DNA from: Platycnemis pennipes
Taxonomy: Eukaryota; Arthropoda; Insecta; Odonata; Platycnemididae
DNA: 64,000 nucleotides
Direction: 5' to 3'
Assembly: GCA_933228895.1 (NCBI GenBank)
Contig: OW121846.1
Span: forward strand, 21,705,088 to 21,769,087
Shown here in pieces: positions 12,618 through 28,020 of this stretch (positions are counted from its first letter, which is position 1; each line of letters starts with the position of its first letter). Under the pieces are notes generated by a model that had not been told where the DNA came from, did no database searches, and was given only the letters and a program-made list of their open reading frames with translations. The translations under genes were made by a program, and so were the position numbers.

Positions 12618-15600
12618 GCGAGGAGTCATCTTAGTGTAATTACTTTATTTATCTCTAAAAATTTGAATGAGAAATCGTAGAACGCCTATCACCAAGATTT
12701 CTATATTTTGCAAATAAATTAAGCAATAATTGATGTGAATCCTTCTGAAGGGAGAAAAAAGTGTCAATTAAAAAAAAATGGTAGTCAAAAGGATTTTATT
12801 CGATGAAATACGAATTTTAGTGAAAGCCTCTTAGCAGGGTTTTTTTTAGATTTTTTTCATAAATTTCGCTTAACTATTCTGAGAAGAGGGAAAAGAGCTT
12901 TTTCGAAGTAAAATGGCGGTAAAAATGAATTTTTTTAAGGAAGAAATACCTTTTCGCAGGAACGCGCTATAGCATGATTTTTCTATTCTGCTTTGAAATA
13001 ATGCATTTGTTGCGATGAACTGTTTTGAGATGAACAATACAGTCATTTTTAGCGGAAATACAGGAATAATAAATGATCACTTAAATATATAATATTTAAT
13101 TTGAGAGAGATCTTTTCAGCTGGATTTAATATTATTGCAAATAAATTTTAAAATAATTACTGTGAAATATTTTAGAGGAAGCGAAAGATTAAATTTTTCT
13201 TCAAAAAAGGGGTTATAATAAATTTAGTGGGAAGAAAGTGATTTTTCAAAGAACAACACCTAGTAGGATTTTTTTGTTTTGCTAAGACATTTGCTTTTAA
13301 TGTGGTTAACTCTTTTGAGAATAGGAAAAGGGTCAATTATAGTTGAATAACAGCGGTTAGAATGAATTTATTAGGAGTAATTTCATTTATGAGAGAACAT
13401 CTCTTAGGAGAATTTATTTAGTAGCTCGGTAATTTGACATCAGTTGTGGTGACCTGTTCGGAAAGTTGGTGTAGGAGACATTATATGTTGTAAAACAGCG
13501 ATAAAAAAAATGTTTAGAATGAAAAAACTTATTTTTGCGATGACTCCTCTTAGCTTAATCACTTTATTTATCTATAAAAATTTGAATGAATAATCGTAGA
13601 ACGCGTTTTAGAAGGATTTCTATATTTTCCAAAGTAATTAAGTATTAATTGCTGTGAGCCCTTCTGAAGGGAGGCAAAAGAGTAAATTTTTTATAAAACA
13701 TATAGTAGTAAAAATGATTTTATATGAAGATTTCAAATTTGAGAGAACGCCTTTTAGTACTTTTTTTATTTTAAAAAAATATTTACATAAATTACAATGA
13801 ACTATTCTGAGATGATGGAAGAGTTTATTCGAAGTAAAACGGCGGTAAAAATTAATATTTTCGGAAGAAATATCTTTTCCAGAGAACGCCCTGTAGCAGG
13901 ATTTTTTCTATTTTGCTTTGAAATAGTGCATTTGTAGCCATGGACTGTTCTAAATGTAACAATAGAGTCAATTTTAGCGGAGATGCAGGAATATAAATAA
14001 TTACATTAGTATTTAATATTTAATTTGATATGGTGCCTCTTAGCTGGATTAATTTTTTTGCAAAGAAATTTCAAATTAGTTACTGTAAAATATTTGATAG
14101 GAGGTGAAAAAGTAAATTTATCCTGAAAAAGAGTGGTATAAATAAATTAACTTACAGGAAAGTTATTTTTAGGAGAAAAACTCCTAGTAAGATATATTGT
14201 TTTACTGAGATATTTGCTCTAAATGAGGTTGGCTATTATGATAATAGGCTAAAGGGTCAATAATAATTTAATAACAGCGGTTTAAATGAACTTATTAGGA
14301 GGATTTTCATTTTTGAGAGAACATCTCTTAGGAGATTTTTTTAAGAAGTTTGGAAATTTGACATAAGTTGTGGTCACCTGTTCTGAAAATTGGCGTAAGT
14401 GACATCATAAGTTGTAAAACAGGGACAAAAAAAATTTAATATGAAAAAATTCATTTTTGCGAGGACTCCTCTTAGCTTAATCAATCTATTTATCTATAAA
14501 AATTTCAATGAGTAATCGTAGAACGCCTGTTAGTAAGATTGCTATATTTTGCAAGGAAATTAAGCATTAATTGTTGTAAGCCCTTCTGAAGGGAGGCAAA
14601 AGAGTAATTTTTTTTTAATAGTAGTAAAATTGATTTTATTGGAAGAATTACAAATTTGAGAGAACGCCTTTTGGTTGTTTTTTTATTTTAAAGACTATTA
14701 ACATACATTAAGCTGAACTTTTCTGAGATGAGGGAAAAGAGTTTTTTCGAAGAAAACGTCGGTAAAAATAGAGTCAATTATAGCTGAAAATAGGAATAAG
14801 AATGAATACGTGAATATTTAATATTTAACATGAGAAAGCGCCTCTTAGCTGAATTTAATTTTTTTGTAAAGTCATTTTGAAATATATATAGTGCAATATT
14901 AGAGATGAGGCGAAAAAGTAAATTTTTCTAAAAAAACAGCGGTAATAATAAATTTAGTGGGAGGAAAGTGGTTTTTCAGAAAACAATTTATTATGATGAA
15001 TTATATGTTTGAGAAAACATCTTTTAGGAGAATTTATTTAAAAGCTCGGAAATTTAAATAAGTTGTGGTATTCTGTTCTAAAATTAGGCATAGGAGTCAA
15101 AATAAGTTGTAAAACAGCGATAAAATTAATTTAGTTTGAAGAAATTCATTTTTGCGAGGACTCCTTTTAGCTTAATCACTTTATATATCTCTAAAAATTT
15201 GAATGCGTAATCGTAGAACTATTTTTTAGCAAGATTTCTATATTTTGCAACGAAAATAGGCATTATTGCTGTGAATTTTTTTGAAGGGACAAAAAAAGTC
15301 AATTTTTAATTTTAGAAAAATAGCAGTAAAATGAATTATTAGGAGAAGACGATAAAGTCAATTTTAGCAGCAATTCATTAGTTAACTGTTATGAGAAAAG
15401 GCGAAAGGGTCAATAATAGTTATAGAAATTTATAACGATTAAAATAAATTTATTAGAAAGAATTTCATTTTTGAGAGAACATCTGTTAAGAGAATTTATT
15501 TATTAGCTCGGAAAATTTTTTAAGTTGTGGTGACCTGTTCTGAAAATTGGCGTAGGAGTCAATACATTTTGTAAAACAGCGATAAAAAAAATTAAGTTTG

Positions 15601-17211
15601 AAGATATTCATTTTTTCGAGAACTCCTCATAGCGTAATCAATTTATTTAGATGAAGTAAAAGAGTTTATCGAAGAAAACGTCGGTAAAAATGAATTTTTT
15701 CGACAGAAATACCGCTTCGTAAGAACGCCTTTTAGCGTGATTTTTTCTTTAATGCTTTGAAATAACGCGTTTGTTGCGATGAACTGTTTTGAGATGATCA
15801 ATAGAGTCAATTTTAGCTGAAAACAGGAATAACAATGATTACTTGAATATATATTATTTAATTTGAGAAAGCGCCTCATAGCTGGATTTAATTTTATTGC
15901 AAAGAAATTTTCAAATATATACTGTAAAATATTTGAGAGGAGGCGAAAAAGTAAATGTTTCTTGAAAAACAGCGGTAATAATAAATTTAGTGGGAGGAAA
16001 GTGATTTTTCAGAAAAGAACTATGAATAGGATTTTTTTGCTTAGGGATTTGCTTTATATGTGGTAAACTATTATGAGAATAGGCTAAAGAGTCAATAATA
16101 GTTGAATACCAGCGGTAAAATGAATTTATTAGGAGGAATTTCATTTTTTAGACAACATTTCTTAGGAGAATTTTTTGGTCGTTCGGAAATTTGACAAAAC
16201 TTGTGGTGACCTGTTCTGAAAATTGGCGTAAGAGACATTATAAGTTGTGAAATAACGATAAAAAAAAAATTAGAAGAAATTTGTATTTACCAGGACTCAT
16301 CTTAGCGTAATTACTTTATTTATCTCTAAAAATTTCAATGAGTAATCGTAGAACGCCTTTTACCAAGATTTTTATATTTTGCAAACAAATTAAGCATTAA
16401 TTGCCGTGAACCCTTCTGAAGGAAGCAAAAGAGTCAATTTTTTATTTAAAAAAATAGTAGTAAAATTGATTTAATTGGATGAATTACAAATTTGAGAGAA
16501 CGCCTTTTAGCAGGTTTTTTTTAAATTAAAGATTATTTATATCCATTACGCTGAACTACTCTGAGATGAGGTAAAAGAATTTTTCGAAGAAAACGTCGGT
16601 AAAAATGAATTTTTTCGAAAGAAATACCTTTTCGTTAGAACGCCCCGTAGCATGATTTGTTCTATTTTGCTTTGAAATAATGCATTTGTGGCGATAAACT
16701 GTTTTAAGATGAACAATAGAGTCATTTTTAGCAAAAATGCAGGAAAAAAATGATTATTTATATATATAATATTTAATTTGAATGAGCCCTTCTTAGCTGG
16801 ATTTAATATTTTTGCAAAGAAATTTTGAAATTTTTTTCTGTGAAATATTTGAAAGGAAGCGAAAGATTAAATTTTTCTTCAAAAAAGGGGTAAAAATAAA
16901 TTTAGTTGGAGGAAAGTGATTTTTCAGAGAACAACTCCTAGTAGGATTTTTTTGTTTTCCTAAGACATTTACCTTAAATGTGGTTATCTTTTATGAGAAT
17001 AGGCTAAAGAGTCAATAATAGTTAAAAATCAGCGGCTTAAAAGAATTTATTAGGAGGAATTTTATTTTTGAGAGAACATTTCTTAAGAGAATTTATTTAG
17101 TAGCTCGGAAATTTGACATATGTTGTGATGATTTGTTCTAAATTTGGCGTAAGAGACATGATAAGTTGTAAAACAGCGATAAAAACATTAATTTTGAAGA
17201 AATTCATTTCT
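12618..17211. repeat. HOR copy 3, short form (4,594 bp)
   Basis: Same A-B-C-D-E-F order as copy 2 and nearly identical to it by eye. It shares with copy 2 the rare states AAGCTG in block C (about 14710; elsewhere ACGCTG) and TAAGCCC (about 14577; elsewhere TAAACCC). No gene. Confidence 0.92.
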
Positions 17212-20200
17212 GCGAGGAGTCATCTTAGTGTAATTACTTTATTTATCTCTAAAAATTTGAATGAGAAATCGTAGAACGCCTATCACCAAGATTTCTATAT
17301 TTTGCAAATAAATTAAGCAATAATTGATGTGAATCCTTCTGAAGGGAGAAAAAAGTGTCAATTAAAAAAAAAATGGTAGTCAAAAGGATTTTATTCGATG
17401 AAATACGAATTTTAGTGAAAGCCTCTTAGCAGGGTTTTTTTTAGATTTTTTTCATAAATTTCGCTTAACTATTCTGAGAAGAGGGAAAAGAGCTTTTTCG
17501 AAGTAAAATGGCGGTAAAAATGAATTTTTTTAAGGAAGAAATACCTTTTCGCAGGAACGCGCTATAGCATGATTTTTCTATTCTGCTTTGAAATAATGCA
17601 TTTGTTGCGATGAACTGTTTTGAGATGAACAATACAGTCATTTTTAGCGGAAATACAGGAATAATAAATGATCACTTAAATATATAATATTTAATTTGAG
17701 AGAGATCTTTTCAGCTGGATTTAATATTATTGCAAGTAAATTTTAAAATAATTACTGTGAAATTTTTTAGAGGAAACGAAAGATTAAATTTTTCTTCAAA
17801 AAAGGGGTTATAATAAATTTAGAGGGAAGAAAGTGATTTTTCAAAGAACAACACCTAGTAGGATTTTTTTGTTTTGCTAAGACATTTGCTTTTAATGTGG
17901 TTAACTCTTTTGAGAATAGGAAAAGGGTCAATTATAGTTGAATAACAGCGGTTAGAATGAATTTATTAGGAGTAATTTCATTTTTGAGAGAACATCTCTT
18001 AGGAGAATTTATTTAGTAGCTCGGTAATTTGACATCAGTTGTGGTGACCTGTTCGGAAAGTTGGTGTAGGAGACATTATAAGTTGTAAAACAACGATAAA
18101 AAAAATGTTTAGAATGAAAAAACTTATTTTTGCGATGACTCCTCTTAGCTTAATCACTTAATTTATCTATAAAAATTTGAATGAATAATCGTAGAACGCG
18201 TTTTAGAAGGATTTGTATATTTTCCAAAGTAATTAAGTATTAATTGCTGTGAGCCCTTCTGAAGGGAGGCAAAAGAGTAAATTTTTTATAAAACAAATAG
18301 TAGTAAAAATGATTTTATATGAAGATTTCAAATTTGAGAGAACGCCTTTTAGTACTTTTTTTATTTTAAAAAAATATTTACATAAATTACAATGAACTAT
18401 TCTGAGATGATGGAAGAGTTTATTCGAAGTAAAACGGCGGTAAAAATTAATATTTTCGGAAGAAATATCTTTTCCAGAGAACGCCCTGTAGCAGGATTTT
18501 TTCTATTTTGCTTTGAAATAGTGCATTTGTAGCCATGGACTGTTCTAAATGTAACAATAGAGTCAATTTTAGAGGAGATGCAGGAATATAAATAATTACA
18601 TTAATATTTAATATTTAATTTGATATGGTGCCTCTTAGCTGGATTAATTTTTTTGCAAAGAAATTTCAAATTAGTTACTGTAAAATATTTGATAGGAGGT
18701 GAAAAAGTAAATTTATCCTGAAAAAGAGTGGTATAAATAAATTAACTTACAGGAAAGTTATTTTTAGGAGAAAAACTCCTAGTAAGATATATTGTTTTAC
18801 TGAGATATTTGCTCTAAATGAGGTTGGCTATTATGATAATAGGCTAAAGGGTCAATAATAATTTAATAACAGCGGTTTAAATGAACTTATTAGGAGGATT
18901 TTCATTTTTGAGAGAACATCTCTTAGGAGATTTTTTTAAGAAGTTTGGAAATTTGACATAAGTTGTGGTCACCTGTTCTGAAAATTGGCGTAAGTGACAT
19001 CATAAGTTGTAAAAATGGGACAAAAAAAATTTAATATGAAAAAATTTATTTTTGCGAGGACTCCTCTTAGCTTAATCAATCTATTTATCTATAAAAATTT
19101 CAATGAGTAATCGTAGAACGCCTGTTAGTAAGATTGCTATATTTTGCAAGGAAATTAAGCATTAATTGTTGTAAACCCTTCTGAAGGGAGGCAAAAGAGT
19201 ATTTTTTTTTAATAGTAGTAAAATTGATTTTATTGGAAGAATTACAAATTTGAGAGAACGTCTTTTGGTTGTTTTTTTATTTTAAAGACTATTAACATAC
19301 ATTACGCTGAACTTTTCTGAGATGAGGGAAAATAGTTTTTTCGAAGAAAACGTCGGTAAAAATAGAGTCAATTATAGCTGAAAATAGGAATAAGAATGAA
19401 TACGTGAATATTTAATATTTAACATGAGAAAGCGCCTCTTAGCTGAATTTAATTTTTTTGTAAAGTCATTTTGAAATATATATAGTGCAATATTAGAGAT
19501 GAGGCGAAAAAGTAAATTTTTCTAAAAAAACAGCGGTAATAATAAATTTAGTGGGAGGAAAGTGGTTTTTCAGAAAACAATTTATTATGATGAATTATAT
19601 GTTTGAGAAAACATCTTTTAGGAGAATTTATTTAAAAGCTCGGAAATTTAAATAAGTTGTGGTATTCTGTTCTAAAATTAGGCATAGGAGTCAAAATAAG
19701 TTGTAAAACAGCGATAAAATTAATTTAGTTTGAAGAAATTCATTTTTGCGAGGACTCCTTTTAGCTTAATCACTTTATATATCTCTAAAAATTTGAATGC
19801 GTAATCGTAGAACTATTTTTTAGCAAGATTTCTATATTTTGCAACGAAAATAGGCATTATTGCTGTGAATTTTTTTGAAGGGACAAAAAAAGTCAATTTT
19901 TAATTTTAAAAAAATAGCAGTAAAATGAATTATTAGGAGAAGACGATAAAGTCAATTTTAGCAGCAATTCATTAGTTAACTGTTATGAGAAAAGGCGAAA
20001 GGGTCAATAATAGTTATAGAAATTTATAACGATTAAAATAAATTTATTAGAAAGAATTTCATTTTTGAGAGAACATCTGTTAAGAGAATTTATATATTAG
20101 CTCGGAAAATTTTCTAAGTTGTGGCGACCTGTTCTGAAAATTGGCGTAGGAGTCAATACATTTTGTAAAACAGCGATAAAAAAAATTAAGTTTGAAGAAA

Positions 20201-21807
20201 TTCATTTTTTCGAGAACTCCTCATAGCGTAATCAATTTATTTAGATGAAGTAAAAGAGTTTATCGAAGAAAACGTCGGTAAAAATGAATTTTTTCGACAG
20301 AAATACCGCTTCGTAAGAACGCCTTTTAGCGTGATTTTTTCTTTAATGCTTTGAAATAACGCGTTTGTTGCGATGAACTGTTGTGAGATGATCAATAGAG
20401 TCAATTTTAGCTGAAAACAGGAATAACAATGATTACTTGAATATATATTATTTAATTTGAGAAAGCGCCTCATAGCTGGATTTAATTTTATTGCAAAGAA
20501 ATTTTCAAATATATACTGTAAAATATTTGAGAGGAGGCGAAAAAGTAAATGTTTCTTGAAAAACAGCGGTAATAATAAATTTAGTGGGAGGAAAGTGATT
20601 TTTCAGAAAAGAACTATGAATAGGATTTTTTTGCTTAGGGATTTGCTTTATATGTGGTAAACTATTATGAGAATAGGCTAAAGAGTCAATAATAGTTGAA
20701 TACCAGCGGTAAAATGAATTTATTAGGAGGAATTTCATTTTTTAGACAACATTTCTTAGGAGAATTTTTTGGTCGTTCGGAAATTTGACAAAACTTGTGG
20801 TGACCTGTACTGAAAATTGGCGTAAGAGACATTATAAGTTGTGAAATAACGATAAAAAAATAAACTTAGAAGAAATTTGTATTTACGAGGACTCATCTTA
20901 GCGTAATTACTTTATTTATCTCTAAAAATTTCAATGAGTAATCGTAGAACGCCTTTTACCAAGATTTTTATATTTTGCAAACAAATTAAGCATTAATTGC
21001 CGTGAACCCTTCTGAAGGAAGCAAAAGAGTCAATTTTTTATTTAAAAAAATAGTAGTAAAATTGATTTAATTGGATGAATTACAAATTTGAGAGAACGCC
21101 TTTTAGCAGGTTTTTTTTAAATTAAAGATTATTTATATCCATTACGCTGAACTACTCTGAGATGAGGTAAAAGAATTTTTCGAAGAAAACGTCGGTAAAA
21201 ATGAATTTTTTCGAAAGAAATACCTTTTCGTTAGAACGCCCCGTAGCATGATTTGTTCTATTTTGCTTTGAAATAATGCATTTGTGGCGATAAACTGTTT
21301 TAAGATGAACAATAGAGTCATTTTTAGCAAAAATGCAGGAAAAAAATGATTATTTATATATATAATATTTAATTTGAAAGAGCCCTTCTTAGCTGGATTT
21401 AATATTTTTGCAAAGAAATTTTGAAATTTTTTTCTGTGAAATATTTGAAAGGAAGCGAAAGATTAAATTTTTCTTCAAAAAAGGGGTAAAAATAAATTTA
21501 GTTGGAGGAAAGTGATTTTTCAGAGAACAACTCCTAGTAGGATTTTTTTGTTTTCCTAAGACATTTACCTTAAATGTGGTTATCTTTTATGAGAATAGGC
21601 TAAAGAGTCAATAATAGTTAAAAATCAGCGGCTTAAAAGAATTTATTAGGAGGAATTTTATTTTTGAGAGAACATTTCTTAAGAGAATTTATTTAGTAGC
21701 TCGGAAATTTGACATATGTTGTGATGATTTGTTCTAAATTTGGCGTAAGAGACATGATAAGTTGTAAAACAGCGATAAAAACATTAATTTTGAAGAAATT
21801 CATTTTT
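17212..21807. repeat. HOR copy 4, short form (4,596 bp)
   Basis: Same block order. Private changes include GAAATTTTTTAGAGGAAACG near 17760-17775 and AGAGGAGATG near 18572 (AGCGGAGATG elsewhere). Block B begins TCACTTAATTT, as in copies 1 and 6. No gene. Confidence 0.92.
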
Positions 21808-24800
21808 GCGAGGAGTCATCTTAGTGTAATTACTTTATTTATCTCTAAAAATTTGAATGAGAAATCGTAGAACGCCTATCACCAAGATTTCTATATTTTG
21901 CAAATAAATTAAGCAATAATTGATGTGAATCCTTCTGAAGGGAGAAAAAAGTGTCAATTAAAAAAAAAATGGTAGTCAAAAGGATTTTATTCGATGAAAT
22001 ACGAATTTTAGTGAAAGCCTCTTAGCAGGGTTTTTTTTAGATTTTTTTCATAAATTTCGCTTAACTATTCTGAGAAGAGGGAAAAGAGCTTTTTCGAAGT
22101 AAAATGGCGGTAAAAATGAATTTTTTTAAGGAAGAAATACCTTTTCGCAGGAACGCGCTATAGCATGATTTTTCTATTCTGCTTTGAAATAATGCATTTG
22201 TTGCGATGAACTGTTTTGAGATGAACAATACAGTCATTTTTAGCGGAAATACAGGAATAATAAATGATCACTTAAATATATAATATTTAATTTGAGAGAG
22301 ATCTTTTCAGCTGGATTTAATATTATTGCAAATAAATTTTAAAATAATTACTGTGAAATATTTTAGAGGAAGCGAAAGATTAAATTTTTCTTCAAAAAAG
22401 GGGTTATAATAAATTTAGTGGGAAGAAAGTGATTTTTCAAAGAACAACACCTAGTAGGATTTTTTTGTTTTTCTAAGACATTTGCTTTTAATGTGGTTAA
22501 CTCTTTTGAGAATAGGAAAAGGGTCAATTATAGTTGAATAACAGCGGTTAGAATGAATTTATTAGGAGTAATTTCATTTATGAGAGAACATCTCTTAGGA
22601 GAATTTATTTAGTAGCTCGGTAATTTGACATCAGTTGTGGTGACCTGTTCGGAAAGTTGGTGTAGGAGACATTATAAGTTGTAAAACAGCGATAAAAAAA
22701 TGTTTAGAATGAAAAAACTTATTTTTGCGATGACTCCTCTTAGCTTAATCACTTTATTTATCTATAAAAATTTGAATGAATAATCGTAGAACGCGTTTTA
22801 GAAGGATTTCTATATTTTCCAAAGTAATTAAGTATTAATTGCTGTGAGCCCTTCTGAAGGGAGGCAAAAGAGTAAATTTTTTATAAAACATATAGTAGTA
22901 AAAATGATTTTATATGAAGATTTCAAATTTGAGAGAACGCCTTTTAGTACTTTTTTTATTTAAAAAAAATATTTACATAAATTACAATGAACTATTCTGA
23001 GATGATGGAAGAGTTTATTCGAAGTAAAACGGCGGTAAAAATTAATATTTTCGGAAGAAATATCTTTTCCAGAGAACGCCCTGTAGCAGGATTTTTTCTA
23101 TTTTGCTTTGAAATAGTGCATTTGTAGCCATGGACTGTTCTAAATGTAACAATAGAGTCAATTTTAGCGGAGATGCAGGAATATAAATAATTACATTAAT
23201 ATTTAATATTTAATTTGATATGGTGCCTCTTAGCTGGATTAATTTTTTTGCAAAGAAATTTCAAATTAGTTACTGTAAAATATTTGATAGGAGGTGAAAA
23301 AGTAAATTTATCCTGAAAAAGAGTGGTATAAATAAATTAACTTACAGGAAAGTTATTTTTAGGAGAAAAACTCCTAGTAAGATATATTGTTTTACTGAGA
23401 TATTTGCTCTAAATGAGGTTGGCTATTATGATAATAGGCTAAAGGGTCAATAATAATTTAATAACAGCGGTTTAAATGAACTTATTAGGAGGATTTTCAT
23501 TTTTGAGAGAACATCTCTTAGGAGATTTTTTTAAGAAGTTTGGAAATTTGACATAAGTTGTGGTCACCTGTTCTGAAAATTGGCGTAAGTGACATCATAA
23601 GTTGTAAAACAGGGACAAAAAAAATTTAATATGAAAAAATTTATTTTTGCGAGGACTCCTCTTAGCTTAATCAATCTATTTATCTATAAAAATTTCAATG
23701 AGTAATCGTAGAACGCCTGTTAGTAAGATTGCTATATTTTGCAAGGAAATTAAGCATTAATTGTTGTAAACCCTTCTGAAGGGAGGCAAAAGAGTAATTT
23801 TTTTTTAATAGTAGTAAAATTGATTTTATTGGAAGAATTACAAATTTGAGAGAACGCCTTTTGGTTGTTTTTTTATTTTAAAGACTATTAACATACATTA
23901 CGCTGAACTTTTCTGAGATGAGGGAAAATAGTTTTTTCGAAGAAAACGTCGGTAAAAATAGAGTCAATTATAGCTGAAAATAGGAATAAGAATGAATACG
24001 TGAATATTTAATATTTAACATGAGAAAGCGCCTCTTAGCTGAATTTAATTTTTTTGTAAAGTCATTTTGAAATATATATAGTGCAATATTAGAGATGAGG
24101 CGAAAAAGTAAATTTTTCTAAAAAAACAGCGGTAATAATAAATTTAGTGGGAGGAAAGTGGTTTTTCAGAAAACAATTTATTATGATGAATTATATGTTT
24201 GAGAAAACATCTTTTAGGAGAATTTATTTAAAAGCTCGGAAATTTAAATAAGTTGTGGTATTCTGTTCTAAAATTAGGCATAGGAGTCAAAATAAGTTGT
24301 AAAACAGCGATAAAATTAATTTAGTTTGAAGAAATTCATTTTTGCGAGGACTCCTTTTAGCTTAATCACTTAATTTATCTATAAAAATTTGAATGAATAA
24401 TCGTAGAACGCGTTTTAGAAGGATTTCTATATTTTCCAAAGTAATTAAGTATTAATTGCTGTGAGCCCTTCTGAAGGGAGGCAAAAGAGTAAATTTTTTA
24501 TAAAACATATAGTAGTAAAAATGATTTTATATGAAGATTTCAAATTTGAGAGAACGCCTTTTAGTACTTTTTTTATTTTAAAAAAATATTTACATAAATT
24601 ACAATGAACTATTCTGAGATGATGGAAGAGTTTATTCGAAGTAAAACGGCGGTAAAAATTAATATTTTCGGAAGAAATATCTTTTCCAGAGAACGCCCTG
24701 TAGCAGGATTTTTTCTATTTTGCTTTGAAATAGTGCATTTGTAGACATGGACTGTTCTAAATGTAACAATAGAGTCAATTTTAGCGGAGATGCAGGAATA

Positions 24801-27800
24801 TAAATAATTACATTAATATTTAATATTTAATTTGATATGGTGCCTCTTAGCTGGATTAATTTTTTTGCAAAGAAATTTCAAATTAGTTACTGTAAAATAT
24901 TTGATAGGAGGTGAAAAAGTAAATTTATCCTGAAAAAGAGTGGTATAAATAAATTAACTTACAGGAAAGTTATTTTTAGGAGAAAAACTCCTAGTAAGAT
25001 ATATTGTTTTACTGAGATATTTGCTCTAAATGAGGTTGGCTATTATGATAATAGGCTAAAGGGTCAATAATAATTTAATAACAGCGGTTTAAATGAACTT
25101 ATTAGGAGGATTTTCATTTTTGAGAGAACATCTCTTACGAGATTTTTTTAAGAAGTTTGGAAATTTGACATAAGTTGTGGTCACCTGTTCTGAAAATTGG
25201 CGTAAGTGACATCATAAGTTGTAAAACAGGGACAAAAAAAATTTAATATGAAAAAATTTATTTTTGCGAGGACTCCTCTTAGCTTGATCAATCTATTTAT
25301 CTATAAAAATTTCAATGAGTAATCGTAGAACGCCTGTTAGTAAGATTGCTATATTTTGCAAGGAAATTGAGCATTAATTGTTGTAAACCCTTCTGAAGGG
25401 AGGCAAAAGAGTATTTTTTTTTTAATAGTAGTAAAATTGATTTTATTGGAAGAATTACAAATTTGAGAGAACGCCTTTTGGTTGTTTTTTTATTTTAAAG
25501 ACTATTAACATACATTACGCTGAACTTTTCTGAGATGAGGGAAAATAGTTTTTTCGAAGAAAACGTCGGTAAAAATAGAGTCAATTATAGCTGAAAATAG
25601 GAATAAGAATGAATACGTGAATATTTAATATTTAACATGAGAAAGCGCCTCTTAGCTGAATTTAATTTTTTTGTAAAGTCATTTTGAAATATATATAGTG
25701 CAATATTAGAGATGAGGCGAAAAAGTAAATTTTTCTAAAAAAACAGCGGTAATAATAAATTTAGTGGGAGGAAAGTGGTTTTTCAGAAAACAATTTATTA
25801 TGATGAATTATATGTTTGAGAAAACATCTTTTAGGAGAATTTATTTAAAAGCTCGGAAATTTAAATAAGTTGTGGTATTCTGTTCTAAAATTAGGCATAG
25901 GAGTCAAAATAAGTTGTAAAACAGCGATAAAATTAATTTAGTTTGAAGAAATTCATTTTTGCGAGGACTCCTTTTAGCTTAATCACTTTATATATCTCTA
26001 AAAATTTGAATGCGTAATCGTAGAACTATTTTTTAGCAAGATTTCTATATTTTGCAACGAAAATAGGCATTATTGCTGTGAATTTTTTTGAAGGGACAAA
26101 AAAAGTCAATTTTTAATTTTAAAAAAATAGCAGTAAAATGAATTATTAGGAGAAGACGATAAAGTCAATTTTAGCAGCAATTCATTAGTTAACTGTTATG
26201 AGAAAAGGCGAAAGGGTCAATAATAGTTATAGAAATTTATAACGATTAAAATAAATTTATTAGAAAGAATTTCATTTTTGAGAGAACATCTGTTAAGAGA
26301 ATTTATTTATTAGCTCGGAAAATTTTTTAAGTTGTGGTGACCTGTTCTGAAAATTGGCGTAGGAGTCAATACATTTTGTAAAACATCGATAAAAAAAATT
26401 AAGTTTGAAGATATTCATTTTTTCGAGAACTCCTCATAGCGTAATCAATTTATTTAGATGAAGTAAAAGAGTTTATCGAAGAAAACGTCGGTAAAAATGA
26501 ATTTTTTCGACAGAAATACCGCTTCGTAAGAACGCCTTTTAGCGTGATTTTTTCTTTAATGCTTTGAAATAACGCGTTTGTTGCGATGAACTGTTTTGAG
26601 ATGATCAATAGAGTCAATTTTAGCTGAAAACAGGAATAACAATGATTACTTGAATATATATTATTTAATTTGAGAAAGCGCCTCATAGCTGGATTTAATT
26701 TTATTGCAAAGAAATTTTCAAATATATACTGTAAAATATTTGAGAGGAGGCGAAAAAGTAAATGTTTCTTGAAAAACAGCGGTAATAATAAATTTAGTGG
26801 GAGGAAAGTGATTTTTCAGAAAAGAACTATGAATAGGATTTTTTTGCTTAGGGATTTGCTTTATATGTGGTAAACTATTATGAGAATAGGCTAAAGAGTC
26901 AATAATAGTTGAATACCAGCGGTAAAATGAATTTATTAGGAGGAATTTCATTTTTTAGACAACATTTCTTAGGAGAATTTTTTGGTCGTTCGGAAATTTG
27001 ACAAAACTTGTGGTGACCTGTACTGAAAATTGGCGTAAGAGACATTATAAGTTGTGAAATAACGATAAAAAAATAAACTTAGAAGAAATTTGTATTTACG
27101 AGGACTCATCTTAGCGTAATTACTTTATTTATCTCTAAAAATTTCAATGAGTAATCGTAGAACGCCTTTTACCACGATTTTTATATTTTGCAAACAAATT
27201 AAGCATTAATTGCCGTGAACCCTTCTGAAGGAAGCAAAAGAGTCAATTTTTTATTTAAAAAAATAGTAGTAAAATTGATTTAATTGGATGAATTACAAAT
27301 TTGAGAGAACGCCTTTTAGCAGGTTTTTTTTAAATTAAAGACTATTTATATCCATTACGCTGAACTACTCTGAGATGAGGTAAAAGAATTTTTCGAAGAA
27401 AACGTCGGTAAAAATGAATTTTTTCGAAAGAAATACCTTTTCGTTAGAACGCCCCGTAGCATGATTTGTTCTATTTTGCTTTGAAATAATGCATTTGTGG
27501 CGATAAACTGTTTTAAGATGAACAATAGAGTCATTTTTAGCAAAAATGCAGGAAAAAAATGATTATTTATATATATAATATTTAATTTGAAAGAGCCCTT
27601 CTTAGCTGGATTTAATATTTTTGCAAAGAAATTTTGAAATTTTTTTCTGTGAAATATTTGAAAGGAAGCGAAAGATTAAATTTTTCTTCAAAAAAGGGGT
27701 AAAAATAAATTTAGTTGGAGGAAAGTGATTTTTCAGAGAACAACTCCTAGTAGGATTTTTTTGTTTTCCTAAGACATTTACCTTAAATGTGGTTATCTTT

Positions 27801-28020
27801 TATGAGAATAGGCTAAAGAGTCAATAATAGTTAAAAATCAGCGGCTTAAAAGAATTTATTAGGAGGAATTTTATTTTTGAGAGAACATTTCTTAAGAGAA
27901 TTTATTTAGTAGCTCGGAAATTTGACATATGTTGTGATGATTTGTTCTAAATTTGGCGTAAGAGACATGATAAGTTGTAAAACAGCGATAAAAACATTAA
28001 TTTTGAAGAAATTCATTTTT
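21808..28020. repeat. HOR copy 5, long form (6,213 bp)
   Basis: Second long-form copy. Blocks: A 21808-22726, B 22727-23648, C 23649-24343, B' 24344-25265, C' 25266-25960, then D, E and F. The duplication has the same chimaeric B' start and the same B' marker (GTAGACATGG) as copy 1, so both long copies descend from one duplication event. B carries CTTAGGAG (about 23516) while B' carries CTTACGAG (about 25134), so the two have not been homogenised with each other. Confidence 0.92.
22727..25960. repeat. Tandem duplication of blocks B+C in HOR copy 5
   Basis: 22727-24343 and 24344-25960, 1,617 bp each, with the same junction as 2730-5963. The phrase GCGAGGACTCCTTTTAGCTT opens both B' (24344) and the later D block (25961), which locates the crossover at the block heads. 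Confidence 0.9.
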
